From positions 62,001-126,000 of the forward strand of contig CAVQWT010000003.1 of the NCBI GenBank assembly GCA_963717705.1: a DNA stretch of 64,000 nucleotides, read 5' to 3'. How positions within the stretch are numbered: the first letter of the stretch is position 1; each line of letters opens with the position of its first letter. Below are positions 20,490 through 28,728 of the stretch, piece by piece. The position numbers were made by a program, and so were the translations under genes. The notes under the pieces are model-generated. The model ran no database searches and had not been told where the DNA came from. It worked only from the letters and a program-made list of their open reading frames with translations. Source of the DNA: CAVQWT01 sp963717705 (GTDB lineage Bacteria > Pseudomonadota > Gammaproteobacteria > Burkholderiales > Casimicrobiaceae).

Positions 20490-21035
20490 CTAGTTGAACG
20501 CGACCAGCGACGGAAAGAACGGCCCGATCGGCGCCCGGAAGGGCCGCGCCAGGCTGGCGGGCAGCGGCACCTTGACGAAGTGCTCGGTCCCGTCCTGCTC
20601 CCGCGTGGATTCGAAATGCCTGATGATCGCGTCCATCCGGTGGTTGTACGACATGAACTGGACGTGCGCGAGCTGGTAGCCGTGCCGCGCCGCCTCGGTC
20701 AGGCCCAGCTGGGTGAGCTTCTGGCCGTGTCCCTGCCCGCGCCAGGGCTCGAGGACGCTGATCGAGAACTCCACCTGCGCCGCGCTGATCCTGGCCAGGT
20801 GGACCACGGCCGACAACTCGCCGTCGGGATCCTCGGAGCCCAGGATCAGGTCGCGCCGGAAATCGAGCCTCGCGACGTGCTTGCGGATCGCCTCGTCGAT
20901 CACCGCCGTATTGAAGCGAAGGCGACGGCCCTCCGGCTCCAGCGCGAGGAAATGGCGACCGACCCGCGCGCGGTCCGCGTCGGCCAGGCGTCGCAGCGGT
21001 CCGGGCTCGCGCCCGGCGTAGATGATGGTCTGCAT
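20490..21035 (-). CDS. GNAT family N-acetyltransferase
   Basis: GCN5-related acetyltransferase (181 aa). The acetyl-CoA binding loop is WRGQGHGQKLTQLGLTEA (R-G-x-G-x-G/K), preceded by a beta strand with VEFSISVLEP. The acceptor is unknown. The downstream segment YNHRMDAIIRHFEST is typical of the fold's C-terminal helix. ATG 21035 gives MQTIIYAGREPG; an upstream in-frame ATG at 21059 adds eight residues and cannot be excluded. It is downstream of the tRNA-Gly terminator on the same strand. Confidence 0.8.
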   Translation of the reverse strand: MQTIIYAGREPGPLRRLADADRARVGRHFLALEPEGRRLRFNTAVIDEAIRKHVARLDFRRDLILGSEDPDGELSAVVHLARISAAQVEFSISVLEPWRGQGHGQKLTQLGLTEAARHGYQLAHVQFMSYNHRMDAIIRHFESTREQDGTEHFVKVPLPASLARPFRAPIGPFFPSLVAFN

Positions 21036-21144
21036 CGGAGGATTCCAGGTGCCCAGCATAGCATATTGTGCGACGCACCAATATACCTGAAATTACCCAT
21101 GCAACGCACGGATATTGCTCGACAAATGCACCACAATGCAGCGC

Positions 21145-21170
21145 AACAAAAACGCCCCATTTCGGGGCGC
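21145..21170 (-). terminator. rho-independent terminator of tRNA-Gly
   Basis: On the minus strand CGCCCC-GAAAT-GGGGCG is followed by TTTTTGTT, a textbook stem, loop and U tract. It lies about 20 bases downstream of the tRNA 3' end. Confidence 0.88.
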
Positions 21171-21189
21171 GTTTGGTCATCCGGGCGGC

Positions 21190-21263
21190 TGGAGCGGGTG
21201 AAGGGAATCGAACCCTCGTATGCAGCTTGGGAAGCTGCCGTTCTACCATTGAACTACACCCGC
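21190..21263 (-). tRNA. tRNA-Gly (anticodon CCC)
   Basis: Read on the minus strand, the acceptor stem GCGGGTG pairs with CACCCGC. The D arm is short, the anticodon stem GCAGC/GCTGC encloses loop TTCCCAA, giving anticodon CCC, and the T arm reads GAGGG-TTCGATT-CCCTT. The discriminator base is T and the CCA end is encoded. The gene is 74 bases long including CCA, and a strong intrinsic terminator follows. It reads GGG codons, which suits a GC-rich genome. Confidence 0.96.
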
Positions 21264-21388
21264 GGCAGCGAGAATTCTACACCGGGCGGCGCGGGCATCG
21301 CCCGAGCACCGGGTCCGTTGGAACATCCCGCGCCACGCTGCCACGGCGGCGATATGCCGCCCGCGAGGCGCAGACGGTTCGGACCCCG

Positions 21389-22459
21389 TCACAGCAGATC
21401 GTTGAGCGAAAGCCCCACGCCGACCGTCGTCTGGTTCCAGTTGTAGTCGATCAGGCTCTCGCCGTAGCCGCTGAACACCTGGAAGTAGCCCTTGAACGGC
21501 CCCAGGATCGGCGGCGTCGACCACTCGAACTCGACGCTGCCCTTGCCCGTGCGGACGTTGCCCCGGCCGGTCAGCGTGAACGTGTGACCGCGGTCGGTCC
21601 GGTACAGGGCGACGATGTCGCCGTAGCCGTAGTAATCCGTGATGTCAGGGTTGTCGTCCTTGTCGGAGCTTTCCTTGAACCGGTACCACGGGCGCACCAG
21701 CAGCGCGAAGTTGTCGCGCTCCAAGCCGAACTGGGCATAGATGCGGTTCCAGCTGCGCGACAGCGGCTCGGCGCGGCCGTTCGACTGGTGGACGAGGCCC
21801 AGGTTGAGCAGACGCCAGCGAACCCCGCCGAACTCCAGGTCGGGGCGGTAGGTGAAGATCAGCTCGGGCTGGTAGTCGGTCTCGCGGAACGGCCGCGACA
21901 GGTCCCCGTTGGCGATCTGCCAGTTGCTCTGCTGCGTGTACGCGGCCCAGACGGCGTACTGGCGGCTCTCGGCCTCCCACAGCCTCGCCTTGAACGAGAA
22001 CTGGAATTTCGCCTCGACGTGGTCGAGAGGCACCGGTCCCGGCAATCCGCCCAGCGTCGGCGACATCGGCGAATCGTTGGGACCGTTCGACCAGCGGCCG
22101 ATGATGTAGCTGGGGTTGTGGTAACGGAGGTCGAAATCCCGGTCGCCGACCGCGGGGTCGAGCGCCCAGCGTTCTCCGAGCATCGACGGCCGCGTCGGCG
22201 CGACCTCGGTCGCCTTTGCGGTCGCGCCGGTCGCCACGGCCTTGCCGGGGGCGGAAGCCGGCGCCGCGGCGGTCGAGCCCGCGGCCGGCTCGGCCACTTG
22301 CGTCGCCGCGGCACCCGCCGTGCCGGCCTTGAGGCCGGTCGCGGCGTCGTAGCAGGCGAGCCGAGCCGCGGGGTCGGCGAGCGCGTGGCATTCGGACACC
22401 GTCGCGGCGACGGCGTGGTCGAGGGCAAGCCCGGCCGCGAGGGTGGCGGCGCAAGGCAA
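21389..22459 (-). CDS. pldA: outer membrane phospholipase A
   Basis: OMPLA-type beta-barrel phospholipase of the outer membrane. The active-site motif HQSNGRAEPLSRSWNRIY contains the His-x-Ser pair and the downstream Asn of the catalytic triad. The calcium/substrate loop YNPSY is represented by HNPSYIIGRWSNGPND. The N-terminus is unusual: in this frame only a TTG (22459) is available, giving PCAATLAAGLALDHAVAA. An ATG at 22478 with the basic n-region MRSARH would give a normal signal peptide if one base were shifted. An Ala/Pro-rich linker precedes the barrel. Confidence 0.88.
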   Translation of the reverse strand: MPCAATLAAGLALDHAVAATVSECHALADPAARLACYDAATGLKAGTAGAAATQVAEPAAGSTAAAPASAPGKAVATGATAKATEVAPTRPSMLGERWALDPAVGDRDFDLRYHNPSYIIGRWSNGPNDSPMSPTLGGLPGPVPLDHVEAKFQFSFKARLWEAESRQYAVWAAYTQQSNWQIANGDLSRPFRETDYQPELIFTYRPDLEFGGVRWRLLNLGLVHQSNGRAEPLSRSWNRIYAQFGLERDNFALLVRPWYRFKESSDKDDNPDITDYYGYGDIVALYRTDRGHTFTLTGRGNVRTGKGSVEFEWSTPPILGPFKGYFQVFSGYGESLIDYNWNQTTVGVGLSLNDLL

Positions 22460-22480
22460 GGTGACGGGCAGATCGCATCG

Positions 22481-23230
22481 TCAATCCTTTTCGGTGCCGC
22501 TGGAGCGGGAAGCATCGGGCGAGTGCGGCGCCGGCCGGGGTTCGCCGCGCGTGGCGTCGCCGGGTGGCGGCGGGTACGGGTCCGGGTCGAGTCCCAGCAC
22601 GACGCGGCCGACCGCGTCGATGGCGGCGTCCACGTCGGGCAGGTGGGCGACGCCATCGACGGCGGGCGCACCCTCGAGCCCGAACACGCGCTTGCCGTAC
22701 TGAAGGGCGAACGCCACCTCGGACAGCGTGCCGTAGCTGCCGCCGATCGCGACCAGGCACCGCGCCGCGCGCGCGATCAGCGCGTTGCGCGCGAGGCCGA
22801 TGCCGGTGGGCAACGGAATGGTCACGACGTCGTTGCCGTCGGCGATGGTGTCGCCCGGCAGCAGGCCGACGCTGATGCCGCCGCCGTCGGCGACTCCTTC
22901 GCATACCGCCAGCATCACGCCCCCGCGCCCGCCGCACAGCACGACGAGCCCGGCGTGGGCGAGACCTGCGCCGAGCGCCCGCGCCACGGCAAGCTGCGCA
23001 TGCGTCGCGTGCCGGCCGCCGACGACGCCGATCGGCTCCCGCGCCGGCCGGCCGCTTTCGCGCTGCAGCCACGCCACCGCGGCGGCGGCGCCGACCGCCT
23101 CGCCCGAGCCGGCCACCGCATCCGATCGCCACGTGTGCGAACCCAGGTCGAACACGCGGCCGGCCCCGTCGCGCAGCGTGCGGCGCGCGCGGTCGAGGCG
23201 CAGGGTGGTTCGGTCAACGGATGGAGACAT
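22481..23230 (-). CDS. LOG-like / TIGR00725 family nucleotide-binding protein
   Basis: Protein of 249 aa with the Rossmann fold of the lysine-decarboxylase-like (LOG) superfamily. The central region contains GVVGGRHATHAQ and the nucleotide-binding motif AIGGSYGTLSEVAFAL, the TIGR00725-type variant of PGGxGTxxE. An N-terminal extension of about 60 residues and a Pro-rich tail flank it. LOG proteins cleave nucleoside 5'-monophosphates to release the base; activity here is inferred. ATG 23230 was preferred over a TTG at 23251. Its stop lies about 20 bases before pldA, so the two may be co-transcribed. Confidence 0.75.
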   Translation of the reverse strand: MSPSVDRTTLRLDRARRTLRDGAGRVFDLGSHTWRSDAVAGSGEAVGAAAAVAWLQRESGRPAREPIGVVGGRHATHAQLAVARALGAGLAHAGLVVLCGGRGGVMLAVCEGVADGGGISVGLLPGDTIADGNDVVTIPLPTGIGLARNALIARAARCLVAIGGSYGTLSEVAFALQYGKRVFGLEGAPAVDGVAHLPDVDAAIDAVGRVVLGLDPDPYPPPPGDATRGEPRPAPHSPDASRSSGTEKD

Positions 23231-23297
23231 CGCGGGATCGCGCGAAGGCAAACGCGCATCTTACCCAATGCGGGTCCCGCGGTAAGATGAACGAATC

Positions 23298-24143
23298 ATG
23301 AACAGCGAGCCCGTCGTTCCCAACGTCCTCGCCGTCGCCGGCGTCGACCCGTCCGGCGGCGCCGGCGTGCTGGCCGACGTCAAGACCATCAGCGCGCTCG
23401 GCGCCTATGCCTGCGGCGTCGTCGCCGCGCTCACCGCGCAGAACACCCGCGCCGTCACCGGCGTGTTCGCCGTGCCTCCGGCATTCGTCGCGCAGCAGAT
23501 CGACACGCTGTTCGCCGACGTCGCGATCGCCGCCGTCAAGATCGGCATGCTCGGCCAGGCAGGCGTCATCACGACCGTCGCGGACCGGCTCCTCCGCTGG
23601 AAGGCGCAGCGCATCGTGCTGGACCCGGTGATGGTGGCCAAGAGCGGCGACGCGCTGCTCGAGAAGACCGCGGTCGGCGCCCTGCGCGAGGCGTTGCTGC
23701 CGCTGGCGACGGTGATCACGCCGAACCTGCCCGAGGCCGGCGTGCTGCTCGAAGGCCGCGCGCCGGAAACGCGCAAGGAAATGGTGCGCGCCGCCGAGCG
23801 CCTGCGCGGCGCGATGGCGCACGACGGCGAGCGGTGGGTGCTGCTGAAGGGCGGGCACCTGACGTCGGGCGACGCGGTCGACCTGCTGCACGACGGCGAC
23901 CGGATGATCGAGCTCGCCGGCCCCCGGATCGACACGAAGAACACGCACGGCACCGGTTGCGCGCTTTCCTCGGCGCTGGCGGCGTTGCTGCCGCAGTCGC
24001 CGGACGTGCCGGCGGCGGCGCGGCGCGCCAAGGAATGGCTGAGCGCCGCGATCCGCGAATCGGGCCGCCTGTCCGTCGGCAGCGGCCACGGGCCGGTGCA
24101 CCACTTCCACGCATTCGCGGCAGCTCCGGGGCGCGTGCGCTGA
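23298..24143 (+). CDS. thiD: hydroxymethylpyrimidine/phosphomethylpyrimidine kinase
   Basis: Bifunctional HMP/HMP-P kinase (281 aa) of thiamine synthesis, a ribokinase-fold enzyme. The N-terminal motif AGVDPSGGAGVLADVKT, the MLGQAGVI segment and the C-terminal anion-hole/catalytic motif NTHGTGCALSSALAA, with its catalytic Asp/Cys region, are intact. It supplies the pyrimidine half of thiamine; thiC, about 8 kb downstream, makes its substrate. No riboswitch is seen upstream. It is divergent from the LOG-like gene, and its stop converges with the glycine-zipper gene over a hairpin. Confidence 0.95.
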   Translation: MNSEPVVPNVLAVAGVDPSGGAGVLADVKTISALGAYACGVVAALTAQNTRAVTGVFAVPPAFVAQQIDTLFADVAIAAVKIGMLGQAGVITTVADRLLRWKAQRIVLDPVMVAKSGDALLEKTAVGALREALLPLATVITPNLPEAGVLLEGRAPETRKEMVRAAERLRGAMAHDGERWVLLKGGHLTSGDAVDLLHDGDRMIELAGPRIDTKNTHGTGCALSSALAALLPQSPDVPAAARRAKEWLSAAIRESGRLSVGSGHGPVHHFHAFAAAPGRVR

Positions 24144-24210
24144 ATTTCGCTCGTGCCTGCGGCCGAACGTCGCCGCGCGCGTGACCGGGCCCGAGCCCGC
24201 ACCAATGCAA

Positions 24211-24234
24211 GGGCCCGGCCAACCGCCCGGGCCC
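24211..24234. terminator. candidate bidirectional hairpin
   Basis: GGGCCCGG ... CCGGGCCC forms a perfect 8-bp stem with an 8-base loop between the convergent thiD and glycine-zipper lipoprotein genes. It is a strong stem without a T tract on either strand. Confidence 0.4.
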
Positions 24235-24257
24235 CGCCACCGCGAAGATCGGCTCGC

Positions 24258-24701
24258 CTACTGCTGCGGCACCACCCGCGCGCCGTCACCCCGGCCTTCG
24301 ATGAAGACCTTCTGGCCGACGCGCAGCTCCGGATTGGCCGGCTGCGTGACCGAGACCAGCACGTCGCGATAGCTGCGCACGATGATCTGCTGCCCCGGCA
24401 CCGGCTGCGCGTTGCGCCGCTGGACCTCGTTGCCCGCGACCGCGCCGCCGATCGTGCCCAGCACCATCGCGACGTCGCGACCGGTGCCGCCGCCGATCAG
24501 GCTGCCGATGCCGAGGCCGGCGACGCCGCCGACCACGGCGCCGATGCCCGGCGAATGGTTGCTCGCCAGCTGCACCGAGGTGATCTGCTCGATCACGCCG
24601 CTGCGGATTTCCATTTCACCGGGCGTGGGTCCCGGGGCGGCACAGGCGCCGAGCATCAGCGCCAGCGCGCCGGCGGACAGGAAGGTCGAAATGCGATTCA
24701 T
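24258..24701 (-). CDS. glycine-zipper outer membrane lipoprotein (SlyB/Pal-like)
   Basis: Lipoprotein of 147 aa. The signal peptide ends with lipobox LGAC (ALALMLGAC). Residues 60-100 form a glycine-zipper two-TM segment (GIGAVVGGVAGLGIGSLIGG, then VLGTIGGAVAGNEVQ), the SlyB/RcsF-like 17-kDa surface antigen fold. The C-terminal domain binds nothing obvious. ATG 24701 is 9 bases after AAGGAG; the ATG at 24710 abuts it and is badly spaced. It probably sits in the outer membrane and stabilises it, by family analogy. Confidence 0.85.
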   Translation of the reverse strand: MNRISTFLSAGALALMLGACAAPGPTPGEMEIRSGVIEQITSVQLASNHSPGIGAVVGGVAGLGIGSLIGGGTGRDVAMVLGTIGGAVAGNEVQRRNAQPVPGQQIIVRSYRDVLVSVTQPANPELRVGQKVFIEGRGDGARVVPQQ

Positions 24702-24911
24702 CGAGCTCATCTCCTTGAAGGACTTATGACAGAAGTCGGCAGGTGGGTGCGCGAACCGGCCAAGACCGCCGGAAGAAATCTTACGCTACGACGGCGCATC
24801 GCCCGTTTCAACTGTCGATCTGGCAAACTGGCGCCGCGCGGCTTGGCGCAGGGCGTAGGGCGCCGCGCCATTTCCGCATCCATTCCCACAGCCGTCCCAG
24901 CGAGCGTCAAA

Positions 24912-25730
24912 ATGCGGTCGAATCCGAAGCATTGCCTCATCCCCTGCATCGCCGTCGCCGTGGCATTCGCGGCGGCGCCCGCCCGGGCCGAATTGAGCGC
25001 CGAGGAACTCGCCAAGCTCGCGCAGAACCCGGTCGGCAACCTGATCAGCGTGCCGTTCCAGAACAACACGAACCTGAATTACGGGCCGGAAAAGGGCACG
25101 CAGAACATCCTCAACATCCAGCCGGTGATCCCGATCTCGGTCAACGACGACTGGAACATCATCACCCGCACCATCATCCCGGTGATCTGGCAGCCGTCGC
25201 TGGGGCCGGGCGTCGACAGCAGGAGCGGCGTCGGCGACGTCCAGCTGACGGCGTTCCTCTCGCCCGCCAAGCCGGGGCACTGGATCTGGGGCGCCGGCGT
25301 CATCACGCAGATCCCGACCAACAGCAGCGCCGAACTCGGCAACAGGAATTGGGGGCTGGGACCGTCGTTCGTCCTGCTGCATCTCGACCACGGCAGCCCC
25401 TGGGTCTACGGCTTCCTGGTCAACAACGTCTGGTCGCTGACCAGCAACAAGCAGGGCGGGTCGTACAACAACGGGCTGATCCAGCCGTTCGTCAACTACA
25501 ACTTCCCGGGCGGCGCGTATCTCACCAGCGCACCGATCGTGACGGTGAACTGGGACGCGGACAGCAGCCAGCAGTGGACGGTGCCGATCGGCGGCGGCGT
25601 CGGCAAGATCTTCCACCTGGGCAAGCTGCCGGTGAACACGCAGCTGTCGGCGTACTACAACGTCGTCAAGCCGGACTACGGCGCCAACTGGCAGATCCGC
25701 GCGCAGGCGCAGTTCATGTTCCCGAAGTGA
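24912..25730 (+). CDS. outer membrane transporter-like beta-barrel protein
   Basis: Secreted protein of 272 aa with a cleavable signal peptide (LIPCIAVAVAFAAAPARA). The mature part is rich in alternating beta strands with aromatic girdles (NNWNIITRTIIPVIWQPS-like, LTSAPIVTVNWDADSS) and ends in Phe-Pro-Lys after QAQFMF, as in outer-membrane barrels. It resembles the phenol-degradation meta-pathway/neuromodulation-type OM protein families used for hydrophobic compounds, but the substrate is not visible. It is divergent from the glycine-zipper gene. Confidence 0.7.
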   Translation: MRSNPKHCLIPCIAVAVAFAAAPARAELSAEELAKLAQNPVGNLISVPFQNNTNLNYGPEKGTQNILNIQPVIPISVNDDWNIITRTIIPVIWQPSLGPGVDSRSGVGDVQLTAFLSPAKPGHWIWGAGVITQIPTNSSAELGNRNWGLGPSFVLLHLDHGSPWVYGFLVNNVWSLTSNKQGGSYNNGLIQPFVNYNFPGGAYLTSAPIVTVNWDADSSQQWTVPIGGGVGKIFHLGKLPVNTQLSAYYNVVKPDYGANWQIRAQAQFMFPK

Positions 25731-25888
25731 GGCGCAGGCCGCCCGCCGGCTTCGCCGCCGCGGGGCGCGCCGACGCCACGGCGCCATGCGACGCTGGCGA
25801 CGGCGGGCCGGCCACGCTTTGTTGATCCCGGGCAAGGCGGCGAAGGGACGATTCGGGCTAGATTGACGGTCGCTTCCAGGATCCGCCG

Positions 25889-27190
25889 ATGTCCCGCCCG
25901 ACCATCGACCAGTACGTCGACATCGACAAGTACCACGCGCCGCAGTGGCTGGGCACGCGCGCGGTGCGGCGCTTCCACGTCATGGCCAAGCCCGCCGGCT
26001 CGGCCTGCAACCTCGACTGCACCTACTGCTTCTACCTCTCCAAGCAGACGCTGCCCGGCGGGCCCGGCGGCGGGCACATGGACGACGAGGTGCTCGAGCG
26101 CTTCGTCGTCGACTACATCAAGAGCGTCACCGGCGAGGAGATCGTCTTTTCCTGGCAGGGCGGCGAGCCGACGCTGATGGGGCTCGAGTTCTTCCGCAAG
26201 GTCGTCGCGCTGCAGAAGAAGCACGCCAAGCCCGGCCAGCGGATCGAGAACGACCTGCAGACCAACGGCACGCTGCTCGACGAGGACTGGGCACGCTTCC
26301 TCAGGGAGCACCGCTTCCTCGTCGGCCTCTCGATCGACGGGCCGAAGGACATCCACGACCACTACCGGATCACCAAGCGCGGCGAGCCGACGTTCGACAA
26401 GGTGTACGCGGCGGCGAAGATGCTGCAGCGCTTCGGCGTCAAGTTCAACACGCTGACCTGCGTCAACCGCTTCAATGCCTCGCGGCCGCTCGACGTCTAC
26501 CGCTTCCTGCGCCGCGAGCTGGGCTCGACGTACCTGCAGTTCATCCCGATCGTCGAGATCCGGGGCTTCGAGACGACGGCGCCGCAGAAGTGGGACCCGG
26601 CGCGCCTGCCCGTCGTCGGCAGCCCGCAGGCGCGACCGGGACATCCGGACTCGGTGGTCACCGACTGGTCGGTCGACCCCGACGAGTACGGCTATTTCCT
26701 CAGCAAGGTCTGGGACGAGTGGCTCTCCCGCGACGTCGGCAAGGTCCTGGTCAACTTCTGCGAGACGCTGGTGGTCCAGCACATGGGGATGCCGTCGCAG
26801 ATCTGCATCCACGCCGAGAACTGCGGCAAGGGCGCGGCCATCGAGCACGACGGCAGCGTCTACGCCTGCGATCACTACGTCTACCCCGAGTACCGGCTGG
26901 GCAACGTCCGCGACAAGTCGCTCGGCGACATGGTGTTCTCGCCGGCGCAGGTGAAGTTCGGCTACGCCAAGTCGGAGACGCTGCCGGCGTACTGCCGGAA
27001 GTGCGAATTCCTGAACGACTGCTGGGGCGAGTGCCCGAAGAACCGGCTGCTGCGCACGCCCGACGGCGAGCCGGGGCTCAACTACCTGTGCCCCGGACTC
27101 AAGCGCTTCTTCGCGCACGCGACGCCGGCGGCGGAGCGGATGGCGGCGCAGCTGCGGATGGCGCCGCGGGCGCCGCAGCCGCGAATCTAG
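25889..27190 (+). CDS. anaerobic sulfatase-maturating enzyme (radical SAM/SPASM)
   Basis: Radical SAM enzyme (433 aa). The first [4Fe-4S] cluster is bound by Cys40, Cys44 and Cys47 in SACNLDCTYCFYL. The WQGGEPTLMG segment after it is the SAM-binding GGEP motif. A C-terminal SPASM region has many cysteines (CIHAENCGKG, VYACDHYVY, YCRKCEF, CWGECP) for two auxiliary clusters. The family oxidises a Cys or Ser in sulfatases to formylglycine without oxygen. No sulfatase gene is in the window, so the partner is unlinked or different. Confidence 0.88.
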   Translation: MSRPTIDQYVDIDKYHAPQWLGTRAVRRFHVMAKPAGSACNLDCTYCFYLSKQTLPGGPGGGHMDDEVLERFVVDYIKSVTGEEIVFSWQGGEPTLMGLEFFRKVVALQKKHAKPGQRIENDLQTNGTLLDEDWARFLREHRFLVGLSIDGPKDIHDHYRITKRGEPTFDKVYAAAKMLQRFGVKFNTLTCVNRFNASRPLDVYRFLRRELGSTYLQFIPIVEIRGFETTAPQKWDPARLPVVGSPQARPGHPDSVVTDWSVDPDEYGYFLSKVWDEWLSRDVGKVLVNFCETLVVQHMGMPSQICIHAENCGKGAAIEHDGSVYACDHYVYPEYRLGNVRDKSLGDMVFSPAQVKFGYAKSETLPAYCRKCEFLNDCWGECPKNRLLRTPDGEPGLNYLCPGLKRFFAHATPAAERMAAQLRMAPRAPQPRI

Positions 27191-27387
27191 CGAGCGCCCC
27201 AGGCGGGGCAGCCGGTGCCGGGCATACCCTCTCCGCCCGCTGGCCGTTCCGCCCGATTCAGGCGGGTCGCACCCGGGCCGCCGGCTCAGGATTAACATCG
27301 GGGTCGTCGCGCGGGGGCGCGCCCATCGCACCCCCGGCCGAGGCCGTCGCGGACGAGCCGTCGACACAACGGGAAATCGCCACTGCC

Positions 27388-28662
27388 ATGACCCCGGACA
27401 CGAAGCTGCAGCCCGCGTCGACGCCGCTCGACCTCGACGGATTCGCCAGGTGGCTGGTGATGCGGGGCCTGCAGGGCCTTCCGATCGAGGAGCAGGTCGA
27501 CGGCTTCTGCCGCCGCCTGGTCGAGACCGGCTTTCCCGCCCGCCGCTTCAACATGTCCATCGGGACGCTGCACCCGCGGCACGGCGCGCACAGCTACATC
27601 TGGAGCCCCGACGGCATCGCGACCGCGGTGTTCCCGCGCCGGCGCAGCGACGACGAGAGTGAAGCGTACCTGCGCAGCCCCATCTACCACCTGCGCCGCA
27701 CGGGGGAGGTGAGGCTGCGGTGCCGGCTCGATGCGGGCATTCCGGACCCGTTCCCCGTGCTCGCCGAACTGCGCGCCGCCGGGATGACCGATTACGCCGC
27801 GCGGCTGGTCCGCTTCGAAGGCGTCGATTCCGCGACGCTGCGCAGGGGAGCGGTGGCGCAGGGCGCCGAGCAGCCCGAGCTGATGCAGGGCATCTTCTTT
27901 TCGTGCGCGACCGACGTTCCCGGCGGCTTCGACGAGGGCCACCTGCTGCAGGTGGGCGAGGTCCTCTCCTATCTCGCCCTCGCGGTGAAGTCGCGCTCGA
28001 CCTTCGACGTCGCGCGCACGCTGCTCGAGACGTACCTCGGCGCCGACGCCGGGGGGCGCGTGCTGACGGGCGAGATCGACCGGCACTCGGTGCAGACGAT
28101 CGACTCGGTGATCTGGTTCTGCGACCTGCGCGGCTTCACGGAGGTCGCGAGCCGGGTCCCGGCGGAGGCCCTGGTGGAAATCCTGGACGCGCACCTCGAG
28201 GTCATGGCGCGGCCGGTGCTGGACAACCGCGGCCAGATCCTGAAGTTCATGGGCGACGGCTTCCTGGCGATCTTCGACCTGTCGATGCGCGATCGGCAGT
28301 CCGTCTGTGTCGACGCGGTCAAGGCCGCCGCACAGCTGCTGGAGACCTTTCCGGCCTTCGAGGCCGAGCGCCGGAGCGCCGGCAAGCACACGCTGGACTT
28401 CGGCGTCTCGCTCCACCTGGGCGAAGTGCTCTACGGCAACATCGGCACCAGGGAGCGGCTCGACTTCACCGTGGTCGGATCCGCCGTCAACGAGGCGAGC
28501 CGGATCGAAGGGATGTGCAAGCCCCTCGGACGCAAGGTGCTCGTGTCCAGCCGGTTCCACGCCGCCGCCGTGGCCTGCAACAGCAGGATGGTCTCGGTGG
28601 GCGTCCACGCGCTGCGCGGCATCGGCGGTCCGCAGGAGCTGTTCACGATCTCGGACGACTAG
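27388..28662 (+). CDS. class III adenylate/guanylate cyclase
   Basis: Cyclase of 424 aa. Residues 240-420 form the class III catalytic domain: metal-binding Asp246 in WFCDLRGFTE and Asp290 in KFMGDGFLAIF, then GVSLHLGEVLYGNIG and VVGSAVNEASRIE. The N-terminal 200 residues are soluble and not recognised, possibly a sensory region. There is no membrane helix, so the enzyme is probably cytoplasmic. ATG 27388 was chosen; the longer open frame overlaps the upstream radical SAM gene in another frame. It is the first of two such cyclases in the window. Confidence 0.87.
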   Translation: MTPDTKLQPASTPLDLDGFARWLVMRGLQGLPIEEQVDGFCRRLVETGFPARRFNMSIGTLHPRHGAHSYIWSPDGIATAVFPRRRSDDESEAYLRSPIYHLRRTGEVRLRCRLDAGIPDPFPVLAELRAAGMTDYAARLVRFEGVDSATLRRGAVAQGAEQPELMQGIFFSCATDVPGGFDEGHLLQVGEVLSYLALAVKSRSTFDVARTLLETYLGADAGGRVLTGEIDRHSVQTIDSVIWFCDLRGFTEVASRVPAEALVEILDAHLEVMARPVLDNRGQILKFMGDGFLAIFDLSMRDRQSVCVDAVKAAAQLLETFPAFEAERRSAGKHTLDFGVSLHLGEVLYGNIGTRERLDFTVVGSAVNEASRIEGMCKPLGRKVLVSSRFHAAAVACNSRMVSVGVHALRGIGGPQELFTISDD

Positions 28663-28671
28663 CCGCGCAGT

Positions 28672-28685
28672 GGCGGGATCCCGCC
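28672..28685. terminator. palindromic hairpin between convergent genes
   Basis: GGCGGGATCCCGCC is a perfect 14-base palindrome 10 bases after the cyclase stop, facing the convergent methyltransferase gene. It has no T tract. Confidence 0.25.
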
Positions 28686-28728
28686 GGCGACACCGACGTC
28701 CGCCGGGAGTCGGGGCCGGGGCAACGCC

